Of a stretch of 64,000 bases of DNA, positions 52,747-62,685 are shown piece by piece; the stretch's first letter is position 1, and every line of letters begins with the position of its first letter. Position numbers and translations under genes: made by a program. The stretch is from Novosphingobium album (ex Hu et al. 2023) (GTDB taxonomy: Bacteria; Pseudomonadota; Alphaproteobacteria; Sphingomonadales; Sphingomonadaceae), in the NCBI RefSeq assembly GCF_022832385.1, contig NZ_JALHLE010000013.1, positions 87,042 through 151,041 of the forward strand, in the 5' to 3' direction. The notes beneath the pieces are model-generated. The model saw only the letters and a list, made by a program, of their open reading frames with translations. It had not been told where the DNA came from and made no database searches.

Positions 52747-53992
52747 GTTTGACTCCGGCGCGCTCTCCCAGGCGCTCGATGAAGCCGAGCATGACCTGAA
52801 GCGCGATTTCCGCATCTTCCTGTTCGACATGCTCGGCGGGATTGTGGCTGACGCCGCCCTTGCAGCGGATGAACAGCATCGCGGTGGGGCAAAGCGCGGC
52901 CATGTTCATGGCATCGTGCCCTGCCCCTGAAACGAGACGGCGCACCGGTTGCCCGGCTGCTGCGAGCGCTTCGTCCATCAGGTCCATCAGCGCCGCATCG
53001 CAGGGGCTCGCGGGCAAGTCATGGATACGCTCGATGGCGAGTTCGAGATCGCGGGCGGTGGCGATTTCGGCGATACGGTCGAGGATGGCCTCAGCCACCC
53101 GGTCGCGCCGTTCTTCGACGCCCGAGCGGACATCGATTGTGAAGTGCACTTCACCCGGGATCACGTTGGCCGCGCCCGGATGTGCCTCGATCGAGCCGAC
53201 CGTGGCGACGGCATCAGAATTGTCCCCGCGTGCGATCTGCTCGACCGCCAGCACCATGGCAGCGGCCCCGGCCAGCGGATCACGACGCAGGCGCATGGCC
53301 GTCGTGCCTGCGTGCCCGGCCATGCCTTTCAATGTCACAGCATAGCGGAGTTGGGCAGCGATACCGGTGACCGTGCCGACAGCGAGGCCGTCTGCCTCCA
53401 GTACCGGCCCCTGCTCGATATGCGCTTCGAGGTAAGCCAGAAACTCGCAAGGGCTGCGCGCCGCAGTGAGATAGGCGGTCACGTCCACGCCCGCATCGGC
53501 CAGCGCAACACCATGGTCGTCCGCCATGTCCAGCGCAGCCGCATCGAGTGTGCCTGCGACCGCACGGCTGGTGAGCATTGCGGCGGGAAAGCGCGAGCCC
53601 TCCTCGTCGCCGAAAGCATAGATCTCGATCGGGAACGGCAGGCGCCGTCCCTGTGCATGAAGTGCCGCCACGCATTCGATGCCGAGCATGATCCCGAGCG
53701 GGCCATCGTAGAGACCGCCGTTGCGCACACTGTCGAGATGGCTGCCGATCATCAGCGCAGGCGCACCCGGCACATTGCCTTCGTAGCGGCCGGCAAGGTT
53801 GGCCGCTGCATCGCGCCGTGCCGTCATGCCGGCCTCTTCCATCCACCCCGCGACGACCTCCTGCGCGGCGGCGTAGGCCGGCGTCAGATAGGCCCGGTAG
53901 AGCCCGCCGCTCATGTCGCTATAGGGTGCCACCCCAAGCGCATCGCAGCGCGCCACGGCGCGGGCGCCACCGGGGGGAAAATCGCTCACCAC
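52736..53992 (-). CDS. allC: Allantoate amidohydrolase (M20 family)
   Basis: Encodes 418 aa. Metal ligands and bridging residues occur in MIGSHLDSVRNGGLYDG, FGDEEGSRF, AHIEQGPVLE and the C-terminal SGAGHDAMNMA; AGHAGTTAMRLRRDPL is the dimerisation-domain signature. The family covers allantoate deiminase, ureidoglycolate and N-carbamoyl-amino acid hydrolases; context points to allantoate, giving ureidoglycine, ammonia and CO2. Start is GTG, either 53992 or, by a 4-nt GTGA overlap with the hpxW stop, 53989. Confidence 0.87.
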   Translation of the reverse strand: MVSDFPPGGARAVARCDALGVAPYSDMSGGLYRAYLTPAYAAAQEVVAGWMEEAGMTARRDAAANLAGRYEGNVPGAPALMIGSHLDSVRNGGLYDGPLGIMLGIECVAALHAQGRRLPFPIEIYAFGDEEGSRFPAAMLTSRAVAGTLDAAALDMADDHGVALADAGVDVTAYLTAARSPCEFLAYLEAHIEQGPVLEADGLAVGTVTGIAAQLRYAVTLKGMAGHAGTTAMRLRRDPLAGAAAMVLAVEQIARGDNSDAVATVGSIEAHPGAANVIPGEVHFTIDVRSGVEERRDRVAEAILDRIAEIATARDLELAIERIHDLPASPCDAALMDLMDEALAAAGQPVRRLVSGAGHDAMNMAALCPTAMLFIRCKGGVSHNPAEHVEQEDAEIALQVMLGFIERLGERAGVKHAA

Positions 53993-55563
53993 GATGCCAC
54001 ACCGCCGTCGCTGCGCGGATCGGTCGCCCCTTCGAATGTGCCGTCAGCCAGGCGCACGACGGCACCGGCGTGGCCCATCGTCGCGGTCAGCGGGCCGGTG
54101 CGCTCGACATCGTGCCCGGCTTCGGCCAGCTGGGTGTAGAGCGCCTCGTCGAACCCGTCTTCCAGCTTGAGCGTGGTCGACTGTTCGCCCCATGTGCGGC
54201 CCAGAAGCCAGCGCGGAGCGCTGATCGCTTCCTGCAAGTCCACACCGAAGCGGGCATAGCGGCTGAACAGCGCCGCCTGCGTCTGCGGCTGCCCCTCGCC
54301 GCCCATGGTGCCGTAGGCCATCACCCGGCCATCGTCGAACACGGCGAGCGCGGGATTGAGCGTGTGGAACGGCTTGCGGCCCGGCTTGAGGGCATTCCAG
54401 CCGCTTTCCGCCAGACGGAACGAGCTGCCCCGGTTCTGCCAGGTGATCCCCGTCTGCGGAAGCACGAGGCCCGAGCCGAATTCGAAGTAGGTGGACTGGA
54501 TGCAGCTCACCACCCGGCCCTCTGCGTCCGCCGCACCGAACCAGCAGGTATCGCCCCACTGGCTGGGCTGCGGCCAGGGGAGCGCTTTCGCCGGGTCGAT
54601 CTTGCCTGCGAGGCTGTTCAGCGCCTGCGTATCATCGAGCAGGAACTGGAAATCGAAGTCGGTGTAGGCAGGATCGCCGACGTGCACGTCGCGCAGCAGG
54701 AACGCCTGCTTGGTCGCCTCGACCAGACCGTGGACGTGATCGAAACCATCAGGGGCCTCCGCCACGAGCCGGTCGAACAGCGCAAGGATGACCAGCGAAG
54801 CGAAACCCTGCGTCGGCGGCGCGCTGTTGTAGAGCCGGGCGCCGGTGATCGGCACATGCAGCGGCGCAGGGCGGCTCGCCTGATGCGCGGCTAGGTCATC
54901 CTGCGAGACCGGACTGCCCAGTGCCGCCAGATCCTCCCCGATCAGCGCAGCGAGTTCCCCCCGGTAGAAATCGTCGAGGCCATTAGCGGCGAGCTTGCGC
55001 AACGTGGCCGCCAGTTGCGGCTGGCGCAGCACGTCGCCTTCGGCCAGCGGGCGGCCTGCGGGCTCGAAAATGTCGGCATAGGCGCCCGGCTGAATGCGCA
55101 GTTCACCGCCCTTGGCCGCAGCAATGCCCGCGCCGCCCGCCGTGACCGTTACGCCTTCCTCGCCATAGCGGATGGCATCACGCAGCAGCCGTTCAAGCGG
55201 CAGCTTGCAGCTTTCATCCTCAAGCGCCGCCTGCCAGCCGGAGATCGTGCCTGCCACGGTGTTGGCCGCCAGCCGCCCGCGATTGGGCACCGCGTCCAGT
55301 CCTTCGTAGAGCGACAGGTCCGCCCTGGCCGCCGCGCCGCCGCAGCCGTGAATGCCATGCATCGTGCCGTCCGGCTCGCGGATGACCCAGAAGCCGTCGC
55401 CGCCGATCCCGGTCATGTGCGGATAGACCACCGCCAGCGCCGCCGCGACCGCGACGCACGCTTCCACTGCCGTGCCGCCGTCCTTCAGCACGTCACACCC
55501 GGCCTGCGCGGCAAGATGATGCGGCGCGGTGACAATACCCTGGCTGCCTGTGACCGTCTTCAT
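53986..55563 (-). CDS. hpxW: Oxamate amidohydrolase HpxW (gamma-glutamyltranspeptidase-like Ntn hydrolase)
   Basis: Encodes 525 aa starting MKTVTGSQGIVTAPHHLA, with no signal peptide, so it is cytoplasmic unlike true GGT. The autoprocessing point is expected at Thr of QWGDTCWFGAADAEGR; after it come SCIQSTYFEFGSGLVLP and QTGITWQNRGSSFRL, which resemble Klebsiella HpxW more than glutathione-cleaving GGT. HpxW turns oxamate into oxalate and ammonia, the end of oxalurate breakdown. Proposed on sequence resemblance plus hpxXYZ in the same operon. Confidence 0.85.
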   Translation of the reverse strand: MKTVTGSQGIVTAPHHLAAQAGCDVLKDGGTAVEACVAVAAALAVVYPHMTGIGGDGFWVIREPDGTMHGIHGCGGAAARADLSLYEGLDAVPNRGRLAANTVAGTISGWQAALEDESCKLPLERLLRDAIRYGEEGVTVTAGGAGIAAAKGGELRIQPGAYADIFEPAGRPLAEGDVLRQPQLAATLRKLAANGLDDFYRGELAALIGEDLAALGSPVSQDDLAAHQASRPAPLHVPITGARLYNSAPPTQGFASLVILALFDRLVAEAPDGFDHVHGLVEATKQAFLLRDVHVGDPAYTDFDFQFLLDDTQALNSLAGKIDPAKALPWPQPSQWGDTCWFGAADAEGRVVSCIQSTYFEFGSGLVLPQTGITWQNRGSSFRLAESGWNALKPGRKPFHTLNPALAVFDDGRVMAYGTMGGEGQPQTQAALFSRYARFGVDLQEAISAPRWLLGRTWGEQSTTLKLEDGFDEALYTQLAEAGHDVERTGPLTATMGHAGAVVRLADGTFEGATDPRSDGGVASW

Positions 55564-55573
55564 CGTCCCGTCC

Positions 55574-56506
55574 TCAGTCCGGAAGTGCCGCAAGGAAAGC
55601 CCGCACGACATGCGCGGAATTCACCGAGGCAAGGTGCTCGAAGGTGTCTTCCATGTTCTTCTCCTTGTCGCCGCCCGCAAGGTCGGAGAGGCTGCGGAAA
55701 ATGATCGTGGGCACTTCGTTGGCATAGGCGACCTGCGCCACCGCCGCGCTTTCCATGTCGAGCACGCGGGCGTTCCAGGCAGCATGGAGATACTCGCGGA
55801 ACTGCGCGTTGTCAGCAAAGACGCCCGCGCTCACGCCCGTGCCGCCGACCACCACCTTGGGCGCCTTGTGCAGGCACAGCTCGGTATCGGGCAGTTGCTG
55901 GGGCGAAGGCGGCACGCAGCGTTCCATCTCCACTTTCGGCGCGATCTCGCGCGCGACCGCAAGAAGCTGCGGGTCCATCTTGAACGTGTAGTGCCGTACC
56001 GGCGCCTCATTGGCGTTGCCGACGCGGGTGCCGCGCGGATACATGAAGTTCCAGTTTGCGGGCGCGTTAGGATCGACCGGCTCGGGCGAAAGCCAGCCGT
56101 CGCCAGACTTGCGCGCAAAGTTGACTTCCAGATACTGGCCCCAGTCCTCGGCCACGATCACATCGCCGATCGTCAAGCCCGGATCGACGCCTCCCGCGAT
56201 GCCCGAAAAGACGATGCGCTTCACCGCAAAGTGATCGAGCACCAGCTGCGTGTTCATCGCCGCGTTGACCATGGAAACGCCGCTCTGCATCAGCAGCACC
56301 GGTTTGCCCTCCAGCGTGCCGGTGAGGTACGTGCCGCCGTTGAGCTTGTATTCCCTGGGATCGGAGACCGCATGGACGAGCGCGTTCCACTCGGGATAAT
56401 AGGCCGTCATCACCAGCGTGCGCGGCGTGGCGTCCAGCTCTTCGGCCAGCGCGGGCGCGGCGAACAACGCCAGCAGCGATGCAAGGCAAAGCGCGATACG
56501 GCGCAT
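55574..56506 (-). CDS. Exported nucleosidase/phosphorylase-family protein (PNP_UDP fold)
   Basis: Encodes 310 aa with a signal peptide (MRRIALCLASLLALFAAPALA). RTLVMTAYYPEWNALVHAV, IVFSGIAGGVDPGLTIGDVIVAEDW and VLDMESAAVAQVAYANEVP, then FRSLSDLAGG, follow the MTA/SAH nucleosidase and purine phosphorylase pattern, including the catalytic-type M-E-x-A and SD motifs. It should split a purine nucleoside in the periplasm to free base. The ATG overlaps the AzgA permease stop (TGATG), so enzyme and base permease are made together. Confidence 0.85.
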   Translation of the reverse strand: MRRIALCLASLLALFAAPALAEELDATPRTLVMTAYYPEWNALVHAVSDPREYKLNGGTYLTGTLEGKPVLLMQSGVSMVNAAMNTQLVLDHFAVKRIVFSGIAGGVDPGLTIGDVIVAEDWGQYLEVNFARKSGDGWLSPEPVDPNAPANWNFMYPRGTRVGNANEAPVRHYTFKMDPQLLAVAREIAPKVEMERCVPPSPQQLPDTELCLHKAPKVVVGGTGVSAGVFADNAQFREYLHAAWNARVLDMESAAVAQVAYANEVPTIIFRSLSDLAGGDKEKNMEDTFEHLASVNSAHVVRAFLAALPD

Positions 56507-57876
56507 CAGGCCGCTCCCATCCAAACGAAGCGGACGACGAAGAGCAGCGCCAGCACGAGCAGGAACCAGTCCTTCTTGGTAATCGTCCCCCGCACCAGCT
56601 TGAGCGCGGCATGAGCGGTAATGCCGAAGGCCAGGCCATTGGCGATCGAGAAAGTCAGCGGGATCATCGCCACAGTCAGGAAGGCCGGGATCGCCGAGAG
56701 TGGGTCTTCCCATTCCACTTCCGTCAGCGGCAGCAGCATCAGTCCACCAACGATGATCAGCGCAGGAGCAGTCGCCGCCAGCGGAATGACCTGTGCATAA
56801 GGTGCGACAAACATCATCCCCAGGAACAGCACGCCGGTAACGACCGAAGTCAGGCCGGTACGTCCGCCAACCTGCACGCCGGCTGCGCTTTCGACGTAGC
56901 TGGTAACGGTGCTGGTGCCCGCCATCGAGCCCACGATCGTCGCCGTGGCATCGGTAATGAGGATACGGTTGAGCCCCGGAATGCGGTCGTTCTTGTCCAT
57001 CAGTCCGGCACGTTTGGTGACGGCCACGAGTGTACCGATGTTGTCGAACAGGTCGACGAACAGGAAGACGAACAAGATTTCCAGCAGGCCCAACCCATGG
57101 CTACCCGAGAGACCGAAGACACCCGCAAGATCCAGCTGGAAGGCGGTGCCTGTCAGCGCGGAGAGCGAATAAGGCTCGGGGCTGACCGAAACCATGCCGC
57201 AGGCCCAGCCGACCAGCGTCGTCACCACGATCCCGATCAGCATGGCCCCGCGCACCTGCCACACGCTGAGGGCACCGATCAGCAGCAGACCGAAGATCGC
57301 CAGCGCCGCGTTGGGGTCCTTGAGGTTGCCCAGCGCCACGAACGTCGCGGGGTTGGCAACAATGATCCCGGCATCCTTGAAGCCAATGAAGCCGATGAAC
57401 AGGCCAATGCCGCCCGCCACCGCTGCAAACAGGTAATGCGGGATCGAATGGACGATCAGCTGCCGCACGCCGGTGAGTGTCAGGAGCAGGAACGCAATGC
57501 CCGAAATAAACACGCAGCCCAGCGCCACCTGCCAGGGCACGCCCATCTGCTGAACCACGGTATAGCTGAAATAGGCATTCAGCCCCATGCCCGGTGCCAG
57601 CGCCAGCGGCGTGTTGGAGACCAGCCCCATCATGATCGAGGCGAACGCGGCGGCAAAGCAGGTCGCTGCCGCCACCGAGGCCACGGGAAGCCCCGCGCTG
57701 CCCAGGATCGCCGGATTGACCAGCACGATATAGGCCATCGTCAGGAAGGTGGTGACACCGGCGAGCACTTCGGTGCGCGCCGTGGTCCCGCGCGCGCTCA
57801 GCGAAAAATAGCGCTCCAGCACACCAGCCGCAGGTGCGGCCTGCGGCGTATCATCGATCGTCTCTGTCTGCGTCAC
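56506..57876 (-). CDS. AzgA-family guanine/hypoxanthine/adenine permease
   Basis: Encodes 456 aa with 12 or more membrane helices. ERYFSLSARGTTARTEVLAGVTTFLTMAYI is the N-terminal landmark (given here only as its ends), followed by GMGLNAYFSYTVVQQMG, FLFVDLFDNIGTLVAV, the TSTVTSYVESAAGV segment and VEWEDPLSAIPAFLT, the signatures of the NCS2 AzgA branch. It takes up purine bases with protons. The exported nucleosidase gene downstream probably supplies its substrate. Confidence 0.93.
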   Translation of the reverse strand: MTQTETIDDTPQAAPAAGVLERYFSLSARGTTARTEVLAGVTTFLTMAYIVLVNPAILGSAGLPVASVAAATCFAAAFASIMMGLVSNTPLALAPGMGLNAYFSYTVVQQMGVPWQVALGCVFISGIAFLLLTLTGVRQLIVHSIPHYLFAAVAGGIGLFIGFIGFKDAGIIVANPATFVALGNLKDPNAALAIFGLLLIGALSVWQVRGAMLIGIVVTTLVGWACGMVSVSPEPYSLSALTGTAFQLDLAGVFGLSGSHGLGLLEILFVFLFVDLFDNIGTLVAVTKRAGLMDKNDRIPGLNRILITDATATIVGSMAGTSTVTSYVESAAGVQVGGRTGLTSVVTGVLFLGMMFVAPYAQVIPLAATAPALIIVGGLMLLPLTEVEWEDPLSAIPAFLTVAMIPLTFSIANGLAFGITAHAALKLVRGTITKKDWFLLVLALLFVVRFVWMGAA

Positions 57877-57885
57877 GCTGCCCCC

Positions 57886-59211
57886 TTAAGCCGCCACCGG
57901 CGGTGCCCCTGATCCGATAATGCCCCGTTCTTCCAACTGTGCGGCGAAGCGGAACAGATCCGCCTCGCCATGCGGCCGGCCGATCAGCTGCAGCCCGAGC
58001 GGAAGAACGCCGGGACGGTAGAGCGGAACCGCCAGCGACGGCAATCCAGTGAAGCTGATTGGCTGGGTATGAATGCCGAGGTCCGCGCGCGCAGGCGAAA
58101 GCTTGCCGTCGATCATGATACGCGGATCTTCCACCGTGGGCGCCACGCAAGGCGTCGCGGGGGCCAGCAGAACATCGAAATCCGCCACCAGAGCTTCGAT
58201 CCGCGCGCGGTATTCGGCGCGGAAGGCCTGCGCTTCTTCGTAGAGCGCGCGCGGCAGCAGGGAACCCGCGATCAGGCGGTCGCGCGTGGCGGGATCGAAT
58301 TCCATCGCCTGCTTCGCCAGCGCCTCGCGATGGAGGTTGCCGCCCTCGAACGCGGTAATCAGGAACGCGGCAGAGCGGGCGCGGGCGATGTCGGGCAGTT
58401 CGACCAGAGGCGCATCGGGGGCAATCGCATCGATCGCGGCGATCTGATCGGGATCGGCATTCTCGCGGAACCGGCCGCCGAGCCGCGCCACACGCGGCGC
58501 GCCACCGGCAGGCACAGCAGTCTTGCCGCCCAGCACTTCCCAGACGAGCTGCATGTCCGAGACCGACCGGGTGAACGGTCCGATATCGTCGAAACTCTCG
58601 GCAAAGGGAAACACGCCTGCAAGCGGGAGATCGGCATGGCTTGGCTTCAGACCGTAGAGTCCAGTCAGGCTGGCCGGAACGCGGATCGAGCCATTGGTAT
58701 CGGACCCGAGAGACAAAGGGAGCAGCCCGGCAGCGACAATCGCCGCCGAGCCGCCCGAGGAGCCGCCAGCCAGGCGGGAGGGATCGTGAGGATTTCGAGT
58801 GGTGCCGAAGGTCGCGTTGATCGTCGCGAAGCCATAGGCAAACTCGTCCATATTCAGTGTGGCCACCAGCACCGCACCGGCATCGCGCAGGCGCGCGACG
58901 GCTTCGGCGTCGGCTGTAGCCGCCGGGGCATCGGCGTAGATCGCCGAACCTGCGGAAGTCGGCAATCCGGCAAGGTCGAAGAGGTCCTTCACACCGTAAG
59001 GCACGCCCGCAAGCGGGCCGGGATCGGCGCCATTGCCGACCATGACATCAATGCGCCCGGCTTCCTCGCGGGCGCGGTCCTCGAGCAGGCGGGTCACCGC
59101 GATCAGCGGCGCTTCACGGTCCTTGATGGCATCGAGGCATTCCTCCAGCACCTGCATGGCGCTGATCTGCCCGCCGCGCACGGCGCTGGCGATTTCGGCG
59201 GCGCTTTTCAT
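57886..59211 (-). CDS. hpxY: HpxY/AtzE-type amidase
   Basis: Encodes 441 aa, amidase signature family. The Ser-cisSer-Lys triad is intact: VPYGVKDLFDLAG (Lys), RLAGGSSGGSAAIVAAG (cis-Ser) and GSDTNGSIRVPASLTGLYG (nucleophile). The paired small protein HpxX/AtzG overlaps its start by 4 nt, which separates it from GatA and marks it as the AtzE/HpxY group. AtzE hydrolyses 1-carboxybiuret; the chemically similar oxalurate is the expected substrate here. Activity not proven by sequence. Confidence 0.87.
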   Translation of the reverse strand: MKSAAEIASAVRGGQISAMQVLEECLDAIKDREAPLIAVTRLLEDRAREEAGRIDVMVGNGADPGPLAGVPYGVKDLFDLAGLPTSAGSAIYADAPAATADAEAVARLRDAGAVLVATLNMDEFAYGFATINATFGTTRNPHDPSRLAGGSSGGSAAIVAAGLLPLSLGSDTNGSIRVPASLTGLYGLKPSHADLPLAGVFPFAESFDDIGPFTRSVSDMQLVWEVLGGKTAVPAGGAPRVARLGGRFRENADPDQIAAIDAIAPDAPLVELPDIARARSAAFLITAFEGGNLHREALAKQAMEFDPATRDRLIAGSLLPRALYEEAQAFRAEYRARIEALVADFDVLLAPATPCVAPTVEDPRIMIDGKLSPARADLGIHTQPISFTGLPSLAVPLYRPGVLPLGLQLIGRPHGEADLFRFAAQLEERGIIGSGAPPVAA

Positions 59212-59462
59212 GCCCCGCCTCCGCGCATGCGCTCGGCATGACTGGCGAGCAGCGCAAGGTTTGCCGCCACACCCGGTGCGCAGGCTTCGGGAATGACGAT
59301 CCCCGCCGCAACAGCGGCTTCCGCGATTTCCTCAGGCGCCTGCGGCACCTGTGCCACGGCAGGCGCGGGCGCAACATCCCCTTCATCGCCACGCGCGGCG
59401 CGCGGCGTGAACCAGCGGCTTATGGCAAGCCGGAGTCTATGGAAAAACGGCGCGCGGGGCAT
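59208..59462 (-). CDS. hpxX: HpxX/AtzG-like small subunit (DUF4089)
   Basis: Encodes 84 aa. The C-terminal half (AEAAVAAGIVIPEACAPGVA, then NLALLASHAERM) matches the DUF4089/AtzG pattern that wraps the AtzE-type amidase much as GatC does GatA. The N-terminal ~45 residues are basic and then Ala/Pro-rich (FFHRLRLAISRWFTPRAARG), longer than in AtzG and of unknown purpose. AGGAG lies 8 nt upstream of ATG 59462. It is the first gene of the 18-gene operon, directly below the shared regulatory element. Confidence 0.8.
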   Translation of the reverse strand: MPRAPFFHRLRLAISRWFTPRAARGDEGDVAPAPAVAQVPQAPEEIAEAAVAAGIVIPEACAPGVAANLALLASHAERMRGGGA

Positions 59463-59490
59463 TGCTACACTCCTGCCTGCATCCCCCCGC

Positions 59491-59529
59491 TCGATCAAAC
59501 GCAATGATCGAAACAGATCGTTGCAAAAA
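59491..59529 (-). promoter_or_regulatory. Shared purine-regulon element, copy 2 (upstream of hpxX)
   Basis: TCGATCAAACGCAATGA, 11 variable bases, CGTTGCAAAAA (plus-strand reading); 27 of 28 block positions are the same as in copy 1 at 37792-37830 with equal spacing. It is in the 76-bp gap between the lrp stop and the hpxX start, 28 bp before the hpxX ATG, and has the same orientation relative to the purine genes as copy 1. It is therefore the likely promoter/operator of the 18-gene run. Confidence 0.82.
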
Positions 59530-59538
59530 AGGCAGCAC

Positions 59539-60000
59539 CTAGATCGGCAGCGCGGTCGTCGCCTTGATCTCCGAGAGGGCCACCGTGGACGTGACTTCCT
59601 GTATGCCCGGAAGCTGTGACAGCTTTTCGAAAAAGAACCGCTCGTAGGCCTTGATGTCCTCGGCGACGACGCGAACCATGAAGTCCACCGAACCCAGCAG
59701 CACGTAACAGTCCAGCACTTCGGGAAATTCGCGGATCTTATCCGCGAACTCGTCCAGATTGGCACGGCCGTGCGCGTTGAGCTTCACTTGCGCGAAAACA
59801 TGCGCGCTCAGGCCTACCTTCTCGCGGTCAACGATCGCCACGCGGCGCTTGATGTACCCCTCGCGCTCGAGCCGGTCGATGCGGCGCCAGCACGGAGAGG
59901 ACGACAGCCCGACCCGCTCGGCGATCTGCGCCGTCGTCTGACTCGCATCGCGCTGCAGTTCGCGGAGGATTTTTCTCTCATATGGATCAAGATCGGTCAT
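59539..60000 (-). CDS. Lrp/AsnC-family transcriptional regulator
   Basis: Encodes 153 aa. The N-terminal winged helix is DLDPYERKILRELQRD through LSSSPCWRRIDRLEREGYI, and the C-terminal RAM domain has VLDCYVLLGSVDFMVRVVAED and IQEVTSTVALSEIK. It is divergent from the amino-acid dehydrogenase gene (123-bp gap), typical of Lrp-type local regulators such as BkdR or LdrP. It is upstream of the hpxX operon on the same strand, but the shared element between them suggests that the purine operon has its own promoter. Confidence 0.93.
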   Translation of the reverse strand: MTDLDPYERKILRELQRDASQTTAQIAERVGLSSSPCWRRIDRLEREGYIKRRVAIVDREKVGLSAHVFAQVKLNAHGRANLDEFADKIREFPEVLDCYVLLGSVDFMVRVVAEDIKAYERFFFEKLSQLPGIQEVTSTVALSEIKATTALPI

Positions 60001-60123
60001 TTCTTTCCCATACCATCCATTTCAAGGAATGTCTTTTCCACATTCGGCCAGATTTCCCGGAAATGAGGTCAGAAATCCCCCGCCGATCCTGCCATTATCG
60101 GGTCCTCTCACAGGAGCCCCAAG

Positions 60124-61176
60124 ATGGTCACCGCCGCCCACCGCATGATGCCCCCGATGGAATATGTCCGCCTGCATGACGAAGCCGCCCGGCTCGACGG
60201 CGTGATTGCCATTCATTCCACCGCGCGCGGACCGGCTGCGGGCGGATGCCGCCTCTGGACCTATCCCGATGCCAGCACGGCCATGGCCGACGCGTTCCGC
60301 CTCGCCGAAGGCATGAGCTACAAGAACGCCATGGCCGAACTGCCCTTCGGCGGCGGCAAGGCCGTACTGCGCAAGCCCGAAGGGGACTTCAACCGGCGTG
60401 CCCTGTTCGAAGCCTTCGGGGCCGCCGTTGAGCGGCTGGGCGGACGCTACGTCACCGCCGAGGATGTCGGCACCAGCGTCGCCGACATGGAATTCGTGGC
60501 GAACAAGACCCGCCATGTCGCCGGGCGCACATCGCGCCCCGGCTTCGCGGGCGGCGACCCGTCGCCCTGGACTGCACTCGGCGTGTTCGAGGCGATGAAG
60601 GCCGCTGTGAAGTTCCGTTTCGGCGGTTCGCTGTCCGGCGTGACAGTGGCCGTGCAGGGCGTAGGCAGCGTGGGCGGTGAACTGTGCCGCCTGCTCTCCG
60701 AAGCCGGGGCAAAACTGGTGATCGCGGACATCGATGCGGCGCGTTGCGAAAAGCTGGCCGCAGACATTGGCGCCTCGGTCGCACCGATAAACGCCATCGT
60801 GCAGGCAGACGCGGATGTCTTCGCCCCCTGCGCGCTCGGCGGCGCACTGACCGAAACCAGCGTGAACGCCATGAAGGCGCGGCTGGTCTGCGGCGCGGCC
60901 AACAACCAGCTCGGCGACACCCGCGCTGCCGCGCTGCTGGTCGAACGCGGCATTGCCTATGCGCCGGACTATGTCGTCAATGCAGGCGGGATCATCAACG
61001 TCTCGGCCGAATATCTGGGCGAGACGACGCAGCAGGTGCAGGAGCGCGTACTGCAGATCGGCCCGCGCACCGAAGCGATCCTGCGTGATGCCGCGCTGCG
61101 CAAGCTGTCTCCCGCGCTCGTCGCCGACCGCATGGCCGAGGACCTGATGCGCAAGGCGGTGGCAGAACCCGCCTGA
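60124..61176 (+). CDS. Leucine/phenylalanine (Glu/Leu/Phe/Val family) dehydrogenase
   Basis: Encodes 350 aa. The N-terminal dimerisation/substrate domain has [11 protein letters not shown] and [21 protein letters not shown], with the two catalytic lysines; the NAD-binding domain has [17 protein letters not shown]. Length and motif spacing fit leucine or phenylalanine dehydrogenase rather than GluDH (~450 aa). It deaminates a hydrophobic amino acid to its 2-oxo acid. The divergent Lrp gene is its probable regulator. Confidence 0.9.
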   Translation: MVTAAHRMMPPMEYVRLHDEAARLDGVIAIHSTARGPAAGGCRLWTYPDASTAMADAFRLAEGMSYKNAMAELPFGGGKAVLRKPEGDFNRRALFEAFGAAVERLGGRYVTAEDVGTSVADMEFVANKTRHVAGRTSRPGFAGGDPSPWTALGVFEAMKAAVKFRFGGSLSGVTVAVQGVGSVGGELCRLLSEAGAKLVIADIDAARCEKLAADIGASVAPINAIVQADADVFAPCALGGALTETSVNAMKARLVCGAANNQLGDTRAAALLVERGIAYAPDYVVNAGGIINVSAEYLGETTQQVQERVLQIGPRTEAILRDAALRKLSPALVADRMAEDLMRKAVAEPA

Positions 61177-61186
61177 ATGCCTATGT

Positions 61187-61224
61187 CTTGGGGGAACAAG
61201 GCTTTCATGCCTTCGTTCCCCAAG
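61187..61224. terminator. Hairpin between the dehydrogenase and fumC genes
   Basis: CTTGGGGGAACAAGG / CCTTCGTTCCCCAAG with an 8-base loop, pairing CTTGGGG with CCCCAAG and GAAC with GTTC. It starts 11 nt after the dehydrogenase stop and ends 17 nt before the fumC ATG, so it may stop read-through or act in the fumC leader. Confidence 0.5.
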
Positions 61225-61241
61225 GCAGGAGGCAAGCAGCC

Positions 61242-62624
<1,383 letters not shown>

Positions 62625-62685
62625 GGTTTCGCAGGAGCCGCCCTGCCTGTATGGGCAGAGCATCGGACCGTATTGGAGAGGCCCA

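Noticed and set aside
53986..55563. Glutathione-type gamma-glutamyltransferase
   Set aside because: There is no signal peptide and the region after the processing Thr resembles HpxW; the operon context is oxalurate/oxamate breakdown.
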